The notes: a model not told the origin generated them from the letters alone. 7,237 bases of DNA from Candidatus Rokuibacteriota bacterium (GCA_016179165.1 JACORX010000016.1:1-7237); one strand, 5' to 3'; positions 1 to 7,237 are shown, numbered from the stretch's first letter. Program-made: numbers and translations.

Positions 1-1422
1 CGTGACGGCCATGCCCTGCTGCTTGTCCTCGTCGATGCAGCCGTCGATCTCGGCCCCGCCATACGTCGTGAGCAGCGGCACGACCCGGTCGAAGCGCTCG
101 TGACCATCCTCGAGGTTGATCGAGTTGACGATGGCCTTGCCCTGGCACGCCTTGAGCGCGCTTTCGATGACGGCCGCGTCGGTCGAGTCGATCATGAGCG
201 GGACCTTGACCATGCGGGTCACGCGGGCCATGAAGCGATCCATGTCGCGGAGCTCGTCGCGGTCCGGGTTGGCGAGGCAGACGTCGACCACCTGCGCCCC
301 GCCCTTGACCTGGGCGCGGCCGACCTCGGCCGCCTCCTCGAACTTGTCCGCGACGATCAGCTCCTTGAACTTCCGCGAGCCGATGACGTTGGTCCGCTCG
401 CCCACCAAGAGAGGACGGTTGTCGTCGGCTGGGTAGACCACCTCGATGCCGCTGACCGCCGCGGCGCGCGAGGCGGCGGGGCGGCGGGGCGCCCGGCCTT
501 CGACGATGCGGGCCAGCGCCGCGATGTGCGCCGGGGTCGTCCCGCAGCAGCCGCCGATCGCGTTGACCCATCCCTCCTCGACGAAGCGCCGCATCTTGAG
601 CGCCAGGCTCTCGGGCGTCTCCTCGTAGCGGCCGCGCTCGTCCGGCAGCCCCGCGTTGGGATACGCGGTGACGAAGCACGTCGCCATCTCGCTCAGCGAA
701 CGAAGGTGGTCCGTCATGAACTCGGGCCCGGTGGCGCAGTTGAGCCCGATCGAGAAGAGGCCGAGGTGCTCGAGGGAAGCGTAGAGGGCGTCCACTCCCT
801 GCCCCGCCAGCATCGAGCCCATGGGCTCGATGGTGCCGCTGACCATGAGCGGTAGGGGGCGCCCGGCCTCCGCCATGGCGCGCTTGACCCCGATGGCGGC
901 GGCCTTGACGTTCAGCGTGTCCTGGCACGTCTCGAGGAGGAGCGCGTCCACGCCGCCTTCGATCAGCGCCCGCGCCTGGCGGTAGTAGGCGTCGAGCACC
1001 TCGTCGAAGGTCACGCCGCCCGTCACGGTAATCGTTCGCGTCCCCGGACCCATGGCGCCGAGGACAAAGCGCGGGCGTTGGTCGGTGGTCCAGCTGTCGG
1101 CGGCCTCGCGAGCCAGCCGGGCCCCAGCCAGGGTGATCTCGTGGCAGCGCTCGGCCAGGCCATATTCGGCAAGCACATAGGGGGCGCATCCGAAGGAATT
1201 GGGCGAGATAAGATCGGCACCGGCGTCGAGATAGGCCTCGTGGATGGCTCGGATGACGTCGGGGCGCGTGAGGTTGAGGTGCTCGTTGCATCCTTCGAGC
1301 GGCGGCCCGCCGTAATCGGCCGCGCTGAGGTCTCGCGCCTGGATCTGGGTGCCCATGGCGCCGTCCATGAGAAGGATGCGGCGCTCGAAGACCTCGGCGA
1401 GTTTCGATCCGGGGCCGCTCAT
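1..1422 (-). CDS. metH: Cobalamin-dependent methionine synthase, N-terminal 474 residues (3' end outside window)
   Basis: Transfers a methyl group from 5-methyltetrahydrofolate via cobalamin to homocysteine, the last step of methionine synthesis in the cytoplasm. Residues 1-310 form the homocysteine S-methyltransferase domain: it begins LLMDGAMGTQIQ (17-28), and the zinc ligands are visible as Cys229 (in GLNCATGPE) and Cys292-Cys293 (in GGCCGTTP). Their spacing of 63 residues equals that of E. coli MetH Cys247/310/311. From about residue 336 (LLVGERTNVIGSRKFK) comes the pterin-binding domain, with DVCLANPDRDE, PLMIDSTD and IVNSINLEDG, the Bacillus-type version of these motifs. The B12-binding and activation domains would lie beyond the left edge. 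The ATG at 1422-1420 is the only usable start: two ATGs just upstream (1440 and 1430) meet stops within three codons. No clear Shine-Dalgarno precedes it. The visible part has no lesion. Identification is secure; the completeness of the gene is unknown. Confidence 0.96.
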   Translation of the reverse strand, partial: MSGPGSKLAEVFERRILLMDGAMGTQIQARDLSAADYGGPPLEGCNEHLNLTRPDVIRAIHEAYLDAGADLISPNSFGCAPYVLAEYGLAERCHEITLAGARLAREAADSWTTDQRPRFVLGAMGPGTRTITVTGGVTFDEVLDAYYRQARALIEGGVDALLLETCQDTLNVKAAAIGVKRAMAEAGRPLPLMVSGTIEPMGSMLAGQGVDALYASLEHLGLFSIGLNCATGPEFMTDHLRSLSEMATCFVTAYPNAGLPDERGRYEETPESLALKMRRFVEEGWVNAIGGCCGTTPAHIAALARIVEGRAPRRPAASRAAAVSGIEVVYPADDNRPLLVGERTNVIGSRKFKELIVADKFEEAAEVGRAQVKGGAQVVDVCLANPDRDELRDMDRFMARVTRMVKVPLMIDSTDAAVIESALKACQGKAIVNSINLEDGHERFDRVVPLLTTYGGAEIDGCIDEDKQQGMAVT

Positions 1423-1466
1423 ACGCTCATTCTAGCGCATGGGCGCCGAAACCCGCAGGGAGGCGC
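1423..1466 (-). other. Intergenic spacer between the glucan synthase-like gene and metH
   Basis: 44 nt separate the ancestral stop (1469-1467) from the metH ATG. The spacer can form a weak GCGCC/GGCGC stem of five pairs with a 14-nt loop just after the stop, but no T-run follows, so I do not call a terminator. The short spacing and same orientation allow read-through transcription into metH. Confidence 0.6.
1429..1434 (-). promoter_or_regulatory. Possible -10 box (TAGAAT) directly before metH
   Basis: On the minus strand TAGAAT (1434-1429) matches the bacterial -10 consensus at five of six positions, in an otherwise very GC-rich spacer. Six nucleotides separate it from the metH ATG, so initiation would fall on or next to the start codon and the transcript would be leaderless, which agrees with the lack of a Shine-Dalgarno. 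No -35-like sequence is found 16-18 nt upstream (TGCGGG at the 17-nt position), so the call is weak. Confidence 0.25.
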
Positions 1467-1583
1467 TCAGCCGAGCACGACGCGAACGGAGTGGGTGGCG
1501 CCGTCATCGGTGAGCCGGAGCGGTCCACCGCCGGAGGCCGGAGAGGCGCCGTCCACCTCCACGATCGAGACGCCGCGCGAGAC
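1467..1583 (-). pseudogene. Ancestral C-terminus of the GH94 domain, displaced into another frame
   Basis: This frame reads VSRGVSIVEVDGAS, a short Gly-rich stretch, LRLTDDGATHSVRVVLG and then TGA at 1469-1467. The pattern (VSRGV, E-DG, DDG-H-VRVVLG end) is the usual carboxyl end of NdvB-type GH94 domains and follows on from RYRSARYEI (ending at 1588) in the main frame. Only four bases separate that ATC codon from the GTC of VSRGV, where the family usually has about seven residues (roughly x-V-E-N-P-x-G). A deletion of about 17 nt would explain both the missing residues and the frame change. Loss of one GT unit from a short GT run would also restore the frame but would leave the residues missing. 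In the main frame the protein instead ends in a 27-residue Arg/Gly-rich tail at 1504. Confidence 0.75.
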
Positions 1584-4500
1584 ACATGATCTCGTAGCGC
1601 GCCGAGCGATACCGGAAGACAATCTCGAAGCGCGGCCAGCCACGCGGGATGCACGGGTCGAGGTGGAGGAACTCCCCCCGCACGCGGAATCCGAGCAGCC
1701 ATTCCAGGCCGGCGCGATACATCCACCCCGCCGAGCCCGTATACCAGGTCCAGCCGCCGCGTCCGACGTGGGCGCGCTCCGCGTACACATCGGCGGCCAC
1801 GACATACGGCTCGACCCTGTAGCGATCGACGTCCGCGCGGGTGCGGGCGTGGTTGATCGGGTTCAACAGCGAGAAGAGCCCGTACGCCTTGTCTCCCTCG
1901 CCCAGCGTGGCGAAGGCGATCACGGACCAGAGAGCGGCATGGGTGTACTGGCCGCCGTTCTCGCGGATGCCCGGAGGATAGCCCTTGATGTAGCCGGGGT
2001 CGAGAGCCGTGCGGTCGAATGGCGGGGCGAGGAGCACCACGAGTCTCTCGTCCCGCCGAATCAGATGCTCCTCGACCGCGGCCATTGCCCGCGCCGCGCG
2101 GGCCGGCTCCGCGGCGCCCGAGATCACACCCCAGGACTGCGCGATCGAATCGATCCGGCATTCTTCGCTTTTCGTGGATCCGAGCGGGGTGCCGTCGTCG
2201 AAATAGGCGCGGCGATACCAATCGCCGTCCCACGCCTGCGCTTCCAGGGACACCTTGAGCGCGGCCGCATGCTCTTGCCACGTGGCGGAACGCGCCTGCT
2301 CGCCACGGTCCTCGGCCACCCGCGAAAATTCGCGGAGCGTCGCATGGAGAAACCACCCGAGCCAGACGCTTTCCCCGCGCCCCTCCCGGCCGACCCGGTT
2401 CATGCCGTCGTTCCAGTCGCCCGTGTCCATCAAGGGAAGGCCGTGGGCGCCAACGGCGAGCGCCCGGTCGAGCGCGCGGGCGCAGTGCTCGAAAAGGGTC
2501 CCCTGCTCCGATAACATGTCCGGCTGAAAATACGATTCCTCCTGCCCCGTTGCGAGTGTCGGCCCATCGAGGAAGGAGACGACCTCGTCCAGCACCGCCG
2601 CGTCGCCCGTGGTGTCCCGATAGTGGAGAACGGCGTACGGCAGCCAGACCGCATCGTCGGAGATCCGTGTGCGAACGCCGCGGCCGGAGGGCGGGTGCCA
2701 CCAGTGCTGCACGTCGCCCTCCACGAACTGGCGGGCCGCCGCTCGAAGGAGGTGCTCCCGCGCGATTCCCGGCGTCGCCACCGACAGGGCCGTCACATCC
2801 TGGAGCTGGTCGCGAAATCCATACGCCCCGCCGGCCTGATAGAACGCGGAGCGTGACCAGACCCGGCATGCGAGCGTCTGATAGAGCAGCCAGCGATTGA
2901 GCAGCAGGTCCATGGACCGGTCCGGAGTCCTCACCTGGACCGCGCCGAGCACACCGTCCCAGCGGTCCTCGACGGCCCGCAAGACCATGTCGAGGTCGGC
3001 CGTCCGGTAGCGCGCGATCAAGGCGCCCGCCTCCTCGCGAGTCGCGGCCTCGCCGAGGAAGAACACGATTTCGGTGCGCTCTCCAGCGGGAAGCTCGAGG
3101 TTGGTCTGGAGCGCTCCGCACGGGTCGAGGCCGGCGCCGACCCGTCCGGAGAGGCGACCCTCGCGGATGAGGGCCGCCGGGCGATCGAGGACGCCGTTCC
3201 GCCCGAGGAACTCCGTCCGATCGCCCGTCCACGCCGTCTGCGCCCCGCCGAGATCGGCAAACGCCACACGGCCGGCAAAGTCACTGGCCCAGGTGTTGCG
3301 CGCGATCATCGCCTTCGTATCCGGGTCGATCTCGGTCACGATGAACGGGGCGGAGGCGCTGCGCGACACCCCGAGCACCCACTCGACATAGGCGGTCACC
3401 GACAGCCGCCGCGTCCGGTCCGACAGGTTCCTCACCGTCAGGCGGGACACCTTGATCGGGTCCCCGAGCGGCACGAACTGCAGCAGCTCGAGCGAGATGC
3501 CGTGCGAGACGTAGTCGAAGCGGCTATAGCCCTGACCGTGTCTCGCCGTGTAGGGCTGGCCGGCCTCGCGGATCGGCAGCGCCGTCGGACTCCACAACTC
3601 GCCGCTCTCCTCGTCCCGGACGTAGATTGCCTCACCCGGCGCGTCGCTGACCGGATCGTTCGACCACGGGGTGAGCTGGTTCTCCCGGCTATTGATCGAC
3701 CACGTGTACCCGGAGCCCGACTCGGAGACCTGAAAGCCGAAGACCGGATTCGAGATCACATTGATCCAGGGGGCCGGTGTGGATTGCCCCACCTCGAGAA
3801 TCGTCACGTACTCCCGCCCCTCCGCCGCGAAACCGCCGAGGCCGTTGAAGATCTCGAGCTCCGGCTGTGGCAGCGGGGGGTCCGGCGGCGGCTTGGTCGC
3901 GAGCGGCCACCGCAGGGGAGCGACCGGCGGGGTTTCGTGTCGCTGCTCGCGCGTGATTTGCTCGGGCAATGTCCCGCGCCGATTCGACAGCACCGCGCGG
4001 GCCACGGTGAGCAAGGCATCGCGCTGTGAAGGGGTGATGCGGTCCGATCGGAGGATATACACGCTGCCGTGCGGCGCGTGTCCATCATGGGCCGCTGCCG
4101 ATTGGCTCGTGCGGACCAGCGTCTCCAGCAAGGCCTGTAGATCTTGCACGTACGACGGGGCCCGCTCGTTCAGGATGACCAGGTCGACCGCGAGCTGCTT
4201 CATCCGCCAGTATTCGTGGGCGCGGAGCAGCTGCCGCACGATGCCCACATCATCGGGGTCGTCGATCTGCACCAGGACGATCGGGATATCCCCCGAGATC
4301 CCGTGCGGCCACAGTGTTGCGGGACCGCCCGTGTCCCGCGTGAGCACGTCGGCGGAGGGCCGGAGCGTCCGGTCCAGGAAGAGCACGCGGCGGGCGAGGC
4401 TCTGGAAGAGGTGGGCCTCGTCGGGCCCGATGCCGATATGGTGCAGCTGCACCTGGGCCTGGGTCCACGCCAGCGTGGCCGCACGGTCGAACGTCGCCGC

Positions 4501-6945
4501 ATCGCGGTACTTCTCGGCGAGGCCAAGGGCCTCCGCGCGTGACGGCGCGACGATGGTCGAGAACGACACCCGAACGGTGACGCCCGGGGGAATACGCACA
4601 CGCCGTCGCAGACTCACGATCGGATCCAGCACTGAGCCCACGGTGTTGGAGAGAGCCCGGCCCTCGACCAGCGAGAGGGGTATCCGGACCCCGCGGCCGC
4701 GGCCGAGAAACCGGGCGCGGTCGGTTTCCCACTGGAGGTCGCCGACTGTTTCGCCCTCGACGGCCACCACGTGCGCCAGCCAGAGCCGCGGCTCGTCAGG
4801 CGATCTCGGCCGGCGCGTCGCGAGCACCACGTCCAGCTCCGGGAGGCACTCGGTCTGGACGAAGAGGTTCGAGAATGCCGGGTGGGCCGCATCGGCTGCC
4901 GGCGGCACCAGCACGACCTCGGCGTACGATGTCAGCTCGATCTCCCGGGTTCGTGTGCCCAGATTCATGACCGAGACTCGGCGCACCTCGGCGTCGTCTT
5001 CCGGAGAGACGAGCACGTCGAGCGTGGTAGTGATCGAGCCATCCTGCCGGACGATCTTGGCGCGGTCCTCGGAGAACACCACCTCGTACCTGTCCGGCTC
5101 GCGCCCGCTGGGCTGGTAGCCGGCCGACCAGCTCTGTCCACCGTGCGCATCGCGGAGATAAACGTATGTGCCTCCCCCGTCGAGCGTGACGTCCTCTCTC
5201 CAGCGGGTCACGGCGATGCCGCGCCAGCGGCTGTAGCCTCCGCCCGCGGCCGTGACCATCACCGCGTAGCGCCCATTCGACAGGATATGCGTGCGCGGGA
5301 GCGCTCCGTGGGGCGTTGTGAAGCGCCGGACGACCGGAGGGACGAACTCCCGAGCGTCGCCAACCGTCATCACGTCTTCCGCAGGCGGTCGGGCGACCGC
5401 GACGTCTCGCGGTGTTCGCTCCTGCAGCAAGAGGTCGGTCGCCTGCACAAGGGGCTCGGTGTGAAAGCGCGCGCGCATGATCCCGCCGTGAAGGACATTG
5501 TCGAGGGCGACGATCGACATGCCTTGGTGGTGCGCCATGTAGGCGCGGACAATGGCCACTAGGGCGTTCTCGGGAAGCCTGGACGGCGTGTAGTCGAGAG
5601 CTTCGTAGAAACCGTAGGCGCCGCTGCCGCCCGCGTCCGCAAGACGCCGGAAGTTCCGGACCGCGGCCGCCGGATCGATCATGGCCGCCAGCGCGGTCGC
5701 GTACGGGGCGACGACGACATCGTCGCTCAGCCCTCGCCGGAGCCCGAGGCCGGGCACGCCGAAGTTCGAATACTGGTAGGTCATCTCGAGGTCGCGGGCG
5801 TTGTAACCGGACTCCGAGACTCCCCAGGGCACGCCGCGCTCCGCGCCATACGAGATCTGGCGGCGGACCACGAGCCGGCAGGTCTGATCCAGCAGGCTCC
5901 CCGCCGGCGCGCGCATGACGAGGGCGGGCATCAGGTACTCGAACATCGAGCCCGACCAGGACACGAGCACGGAATCCTGTTCCACCGGCGTCAAGGCGCG
6001 GCCCAGCCGGAACCAGTGTGAGACGGGGACATCGCCCTTCGCGATCACGACGAAGCTGGTGAGACGGGCCTCCGAGGCGAGCAAGTCGTAGTAGCCGGAG
6101 TCGAGACTACCGTCGGCGACACGGTACCCGATCGAGAAGAGCTTGCGCACCGGATCGAAAAGGAAGCCGAACTCCATGCCCCGAGCCACCGCTTCTGCGA
6201 TCTGAGCAAGGTTCGTCAGGCGCTGGATCAGAAGCTCGGACATCGGGCTCGTTCCATCGAGATCGCGGGTAGGGCTTTCGACGGCTGCCTGCAAGGCAAG
6301 AGCCCAGACGATCACCTCCTCCGAAGGTTCCTCCGCTGGCGAGATCCTGCGATCGTCCTCGACCACGCCCCGCGCGAGGTCCGTCACGGCCCGGGCATGG
6401 GCCTTGAGCCCGGCGAGTCGCCCCGACCACTCGGCCGCCTCGGGTACCCCTTTGACCGCCGCCAGGACGGCGTCCAGGGCCTCGTCCAGCCGATGCCGGG
6501 TGACCGAACGCGTGCGCCGGCCATCGGCCGGGGCGCGCGCCGACTCGCGGACGAGGAGCGCGGCGTCCCCGATCCCGGCGAGAGCCGTCTGAGGCAGGAG
6601 CGGCCGCTCGATGATCTCCCGGCAGGCGTGGCCGAGCGCGATGAGGTGGCCCACGAGATTGCCGCTGTCGACCGACGACACGTACCGCGGATCGAGCGGA
6701 CGGAGGTCCGTCGTGTCGTACCAGTTTAAGAAGTGACCGCGGAAACGCTCGAGGCGCTGCATCGTCTGGAGCGTGGCCTCCAGCCGATCGACCGCGTCGA
6801 GCGTGCCGATCCATCCGAAATCCCGAGCGGCCACGGTTGACAGGAGATAGAGGCCCAGGTTCGTGGGCGAGGTCCGATGAGCCACGACCGGCTTCGGGTC
6901 TTCCTGGAAGTTGTCGGGGGGCAGCGAGTGATCTTCAGGGCCCAC
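1504..6945 (-). CDS. Glycoamylase-like (GH189 type) plus GH94 region of a cyclic beta-1,2-glucan synthase-like protein
   Basis: Residues are numbered from the GTG codon at 6945, which is the valine of FVGPED and probably not a start: no Shine-Dalgarno is visible and the same frame continues back to the amber codon at 6966. Residues 8-29 carry LPPDNFQEDP and AHRTSPTN, followed by ERFRGHFLNWYDT and PRYVSSVDSGN, the family hallmark. About 258-490 is the PF10091 glycoamylase-like domain, assigned to transglycosylation and ring closure in GH189 (FGFLFDP at 259, GVPWGVSESGYN, FGVPGLGLRRGL, AHHQGMS at 471-477). About 550-830 is a first GH94-type supersandwich, then a linker region with LWPHGISGDIPIVL near 880. 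From NGLGGF near 1033 comes a second supersandwich, and from about 1330 the GH94 (alpha/alpha)6 catalytic domain: RDQLQD 1378-1383, DWNDGMN 1510-1516 with the likely general-acid aspartate, ECRIDS 1595-1600, KGYPPGIRENGGQYTHAA from 1654. Residues after about 1786 are out of frame and not family-like. Confidence 0.88.
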   Translation of the reverse strand: MGPEDHSLPPDNFQEDPKPVVAHRTSPTNLGLYLLSTVAARDFGWIGTLDAVDRLEATLQTMQRLERFRGHFLNWYDTTDLRPLDPRYVSSVDSGNLVGHLIALGHACREIIERPLLPQTALAGIGDAALLVRESARAPADGRRTRSVTRHRLDEALDAVLAAVKGVPEAAEWSGRLAGLKAHARAVTDLARGVVEDDRRISPAEEPSEEVIVWALALQAAVESPTRDLDGTSPMSELLIQRLTNLAQIAEAVARGMEFGFLFDPVRKLFSIGYRVADGSLDSGYYDLLASEARLTSFVVIAKGDVPVSHWFRLGRALTPVEQDSVLVSWSGSMFEYLMPALVMRAPAGSLLDQTCRLVVRRQISYGAERGVPWGVSESGYNARDLEMTYQYSNFGVPGLGLRRGLSDDVVVAPYATALAAMIDPAAAVRNFRRLADAGGSGAYGFYEALDYTPSRLPENALVAIVRAYMAHHQGMSIVALDNVLHGGIMRARFHTEPLVQATDLLLQERTPRDVAVARPPAEDVMTVGDAREFVPPVVRRFTTPHGALPRTHILSNGRYAVMVTAAGGGYSRWRGIAVTRWREDVTLDGGGTYVYLRDAHGGQSWSAGYQPSGREPDRYEVVFSEDRAKIVRQDGSITTTLDVLVSPEDDAEVRRVSVMNLGTRTREIELTSYAEVVLVPPAADAAHPAFSNLFVQTECLPELDVVLATRRPRSPDEPRLWLAHVVAVEGETVGDLQWETDRARFLGRGRGVRIPLSLVEGRALSNTVGSVLDPIVSLRRRVRIPPGVTVRVSFSTIVAPSRAEALGLAEKYRDAATFDRAATLAWTQAQVQLHHIGIGPDEAHLFQSLARRVLFLDRTLRPSADVLTRDTGGPATLWPHGISGDIPIVLVQIDDPDDVGIVRQLLRAHEYWRMKQLAVDLVILNERAPSYVQDLQALLETLVRTSQSAAAHDGHAPHGSVYILRSDRITPSQRDALLTVARAVLSNRRGTLPEQITREQRHETPPVAPLRWPLATKPPPDPPLPQPELEIFNGLGGFAAEGREYVTILEVGQSTPAPWINVISNPVFGFQVSESGSGYTWSINSRENQLTPWSNDPVSDAPGEAIYVRDEESGELWSPTALPIREAGQPYTARHGQGYSRFDYVSHGISLELLQFVPLGDPIKVSRLTVRNLSDRTRRLSVTAYVEWVLGVSRSASAPFIVTEIDPDTKAMIARNTWASDFAGRVAFADLGGAQTAWTGDRTEFLGRNGVLDRPAALIREGRLSGRVGAGLDPCGALQTNLELPAGERTEIVFFLGEAATREEAGALIARYRTADLDMVLRAVEDRWDGVLGAVQVRTPDRSMDLLLNRWLLYQTLACRVWSRSAFYQAGGAYGFRDQLQDVTALSVATPGIAREHLLRAAARQFVEGDVQHWWHPPSGRGVRTRISDDAVWLPYAVLHYRDTTGDAAVLDEVVSFLDGPTLATGQEESYFQPDMLSEQGTLFEHCARALDRALAVGAHGLPLMDTGDWNDGMNRVGREGRGESVWLGWFLHATLREFSRVAEDRGEQARSATWQEHAAALKVSLEAQAWDGDWYRRAYFDDGTPLGSTKSEECRIDSIAQSWGVISGAAEPARAARAMAAVEEHLIRRDERLVVLLAPPFDRTALDPGYIKGYPPGIRENGGQYTHAALWSVIAFATLGEGDKAYGLFSLLNPINHARTRADVDRYRVEPYVVAADVYAERAHVGRGGWTWYTGSAGWMYRAGLEWLLGFRVRGEFLHLDPCIPRGWPRFEIVFRYRSARYEIMCLARRLDRGGGRRLSGLRRWTAPAHR

Positions 6946-6963
6946 GAACGTGGTGAAGGACCG

Positions 6964-6966
6964 CTA
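6964..6966 (-). other. In-frame amber codon at a conserved tryptophan
   Basis: The minus-strand codon is TAG (plus strand cta). The flanking in-frame residues are ALRLIARRT before it and RSFTTFVGPEDHS after it. Homologous synthases, as I remember them, read ARRTWRFFETFV here, so TGG has become TAG by one G-to-A change. No reading-frame change occurs at this site. Reinitiation just downstream looks poor: the nearest candidate is the GTG at 6945 with no ribosome binding site visible. Confidence 0.82.
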
Positions 6967-7237
6967 CGTCCGGCGCGCGATCAACCGGAGGGCGCGCGCG
7001 TCGGCCGCGGACAGCGATGAGGTCCCAGCGGCGAGCCCGGGCGAGCTGACCCATCGCGCCACCGCAGGGGAGGCTATGCACAGCAGCAGAAAGGGCACCA
7101 CGGCGGCCAAGACATCGGGCCGCCGCCAGCCGACGATGGCCGCTGCGCACAGAGCGAGAGCAAGCCCCCCGCCCATTCGGCGATAAAAGCCCCAGAGACC
7201 GAGCCCGAGTCCGGACCTTGCCTGTGCCGCGGTGACC
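6964..7237 (-). CDS. End of the membrane part of the cyclic glucan synthase-like protein, stopped by TAG
   Basis: An open frame enters from the right edge (first full codon 7236-7234) and stops at TAG 6966-6964. It encodes about 90 residues. Two hydrophobic stretches are visible, GGGLALALCAAAIVGW (about 7173-7126) and VLAAVVPFLLLCIA (about 7113-7072), the second followed by SPAVARWVSSP, which resembles the NdvB-type pattern of a last membrane segment and then W-SP-A-W-S-P. The tail LSAADARALRLIARRT matches the cytoplasm-side linker that precedes the glycoamylase-like domain in this family. An ATG at 7176-7174 exists but is internal, because the open frame and the family pattern both continue upstream of it. 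If translation stops at the TAG, the product would be the transferase and membrane part without any glycan-processing domain. Confidence 0.7.
   Translation of the reverse strand, partial: VTAAQARSGLGLGLWGFYRRMGGGLALALCAAAIVGWRRPDVLAAVVPFLLLCIASPAVARWVSSPGLAAGTSSLSAADARALRLIARRT

Larger units (their letters stand above)
1467..7237 (-). pseudogene. Interrupted cyclic beta-1,2-glucan synthase-like gene (5' end outside window): amber codon plus 3' frameshift
   Basis: This entry spans the whole ancestral gene as seen here, about 1,920 codons; NdvB/ChvB/Cgs proteins are about 2,800-2,900 residues, so the N-terminal third with the GT84 transferase is expected beyond the right edge. Family members sit in the inner membrane, polymerise beta-1,2-glucan from UDP-glucose, cyclise it with a middle transglycosylase domain and trim chain length with a C-terminal GH94 phosphorylase domain. 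Two lesions break the frame: TAG at 6966-6964, flanked on both sides by in-frame family sequence (IARRT before it, RSFTTFVGPED after it), and a frame change near 1587-1584, after which the family C-terminus continues in another frame to a TGA at 1469-1467. All large domains between the lesions are intact. It may be a young pseudogene or a real gene with assembly errors. The symbol is left empty because the glycan made is not proven. Confidence 0.78.

Noticed and set aside
1..1422. Unusual folate-domain motifs in metH (DVCLANPDRDE, DSTD, INLEDG) as a new methyltransferase type
   Set aside because: I recognise these as the ordinary Bacillus-type MetH version, and the homocysteine domain with its three zinc cysteines is standard.
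1440..1466. A hairpin after the glucan synthase-like gene as a terminator
   Set aside because: The stem is only about five pairs with a 14-nt loop, and no T-run follows.
1078..2514. A 478-codon plus-strand open frame
   Set aside because: It lies opposite metH and the GH94 domain, spans the intergenic spacer, and its translation is rich in Arg/Gly/Ala/Pro with no recognisable motif. It is a typical antisense shadow of high-GC coding DNA.
1427..3232. A 601-codon minus-strand open frame
   Set aside because: It overlaps the GH94 catalytic domain in a different frame, is Arg/Pro/Gly-rich and motif-free, and the frame with DWNDGMN and the other GH94 motifs is clearly the real one.
3761..5119. A 452-codon plus-strand open frame
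   Set aside because: It is fully antisense to the well-conserved glucan synthase-like frame, and its Ser/Arg/Thr-rich composition is what complementing that frame produces.
6107..6814. A 235-codon minus-strand open frame
   Set aside because: It is an out-of-frame shadow of the region that encodes the conserved start of the glycoamylase-like domain.
6945..6966. A separate downstream gene starting at GTG 6945
   Set aside because: The codon encodes the valine of FVGPED within continuous homology, there is no ribosome binding site, and the frame is shared with the upstream part across the amber codon.

Overview
The window is high-GC bacterial DNA (by eye about two-thirds G+C) and holds two genes, both on the minus strand and both cut by the window edges. 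I see no RNA gene, mobile element, CRISPR array or long repeat. The codon usage, a Bacillus-type MetH and a cyclic-glucan-synthase-like giant protein fit a free-living, high-GC, probably soil or rhizosphere bacterium. I cannot place it in a phylum from sequence alone.

Right and centre (7237 down to 1467): the C-terminal two-thirds of a very large protein of the cyclic beta-1,2-glucan synthase family (NdvB/ChvB/Cgs type). In transcription order it encodes the end of the membrane part (two hydrophobic segments), a glycoamylase-like transglycosylase domain (PF10091/GH189 type), a first GH94-type beta-supersandwich with a linker region, and a second supersandwich followed by a GH94 phosphorylase-like catalytic domain with DWNDGMN and IRENGGQYTHAA motifs. 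The expected GT84 glycosyltransferase part lies beyond the right edge. The gene is broken twice. An in-frame amber codon (TAG at 6966-6964) stands where the family has a conserved tryptophan, and homology runs in the same frame on both sides of it. Near the 3' end (about 1587-1584) the frame shifts, so the genuine C-terminus (VSRGV...VEVDG...RVVLG, stop at 1467) is in a different frame from the 1813-codon open frame that ends at 1504. Between the two lesions the open frame is intact and its key motifs are preserved. That points either to a very recent pseudogene or to consensus errors in the assembly.

Left (1422 down to 1): the first 474 codons of metH, cobalamin-dependent methionine synthase. 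It has the complete homocysteine-binding zinc domain and most of the methyltetrahydrofolate-binding domain, and runs off the left edge. It starts 44 nt after the ancestral stop of the glucan synthase-like gene on the same strand. The two genes have no obvious functional link. A TAGAAT box six nucleotides before the metH ATG could give it its own, possibly leaderless, promoter.

No novel system is evident. The point most worth a second look is the doubly interrupted glucan synthase gene.
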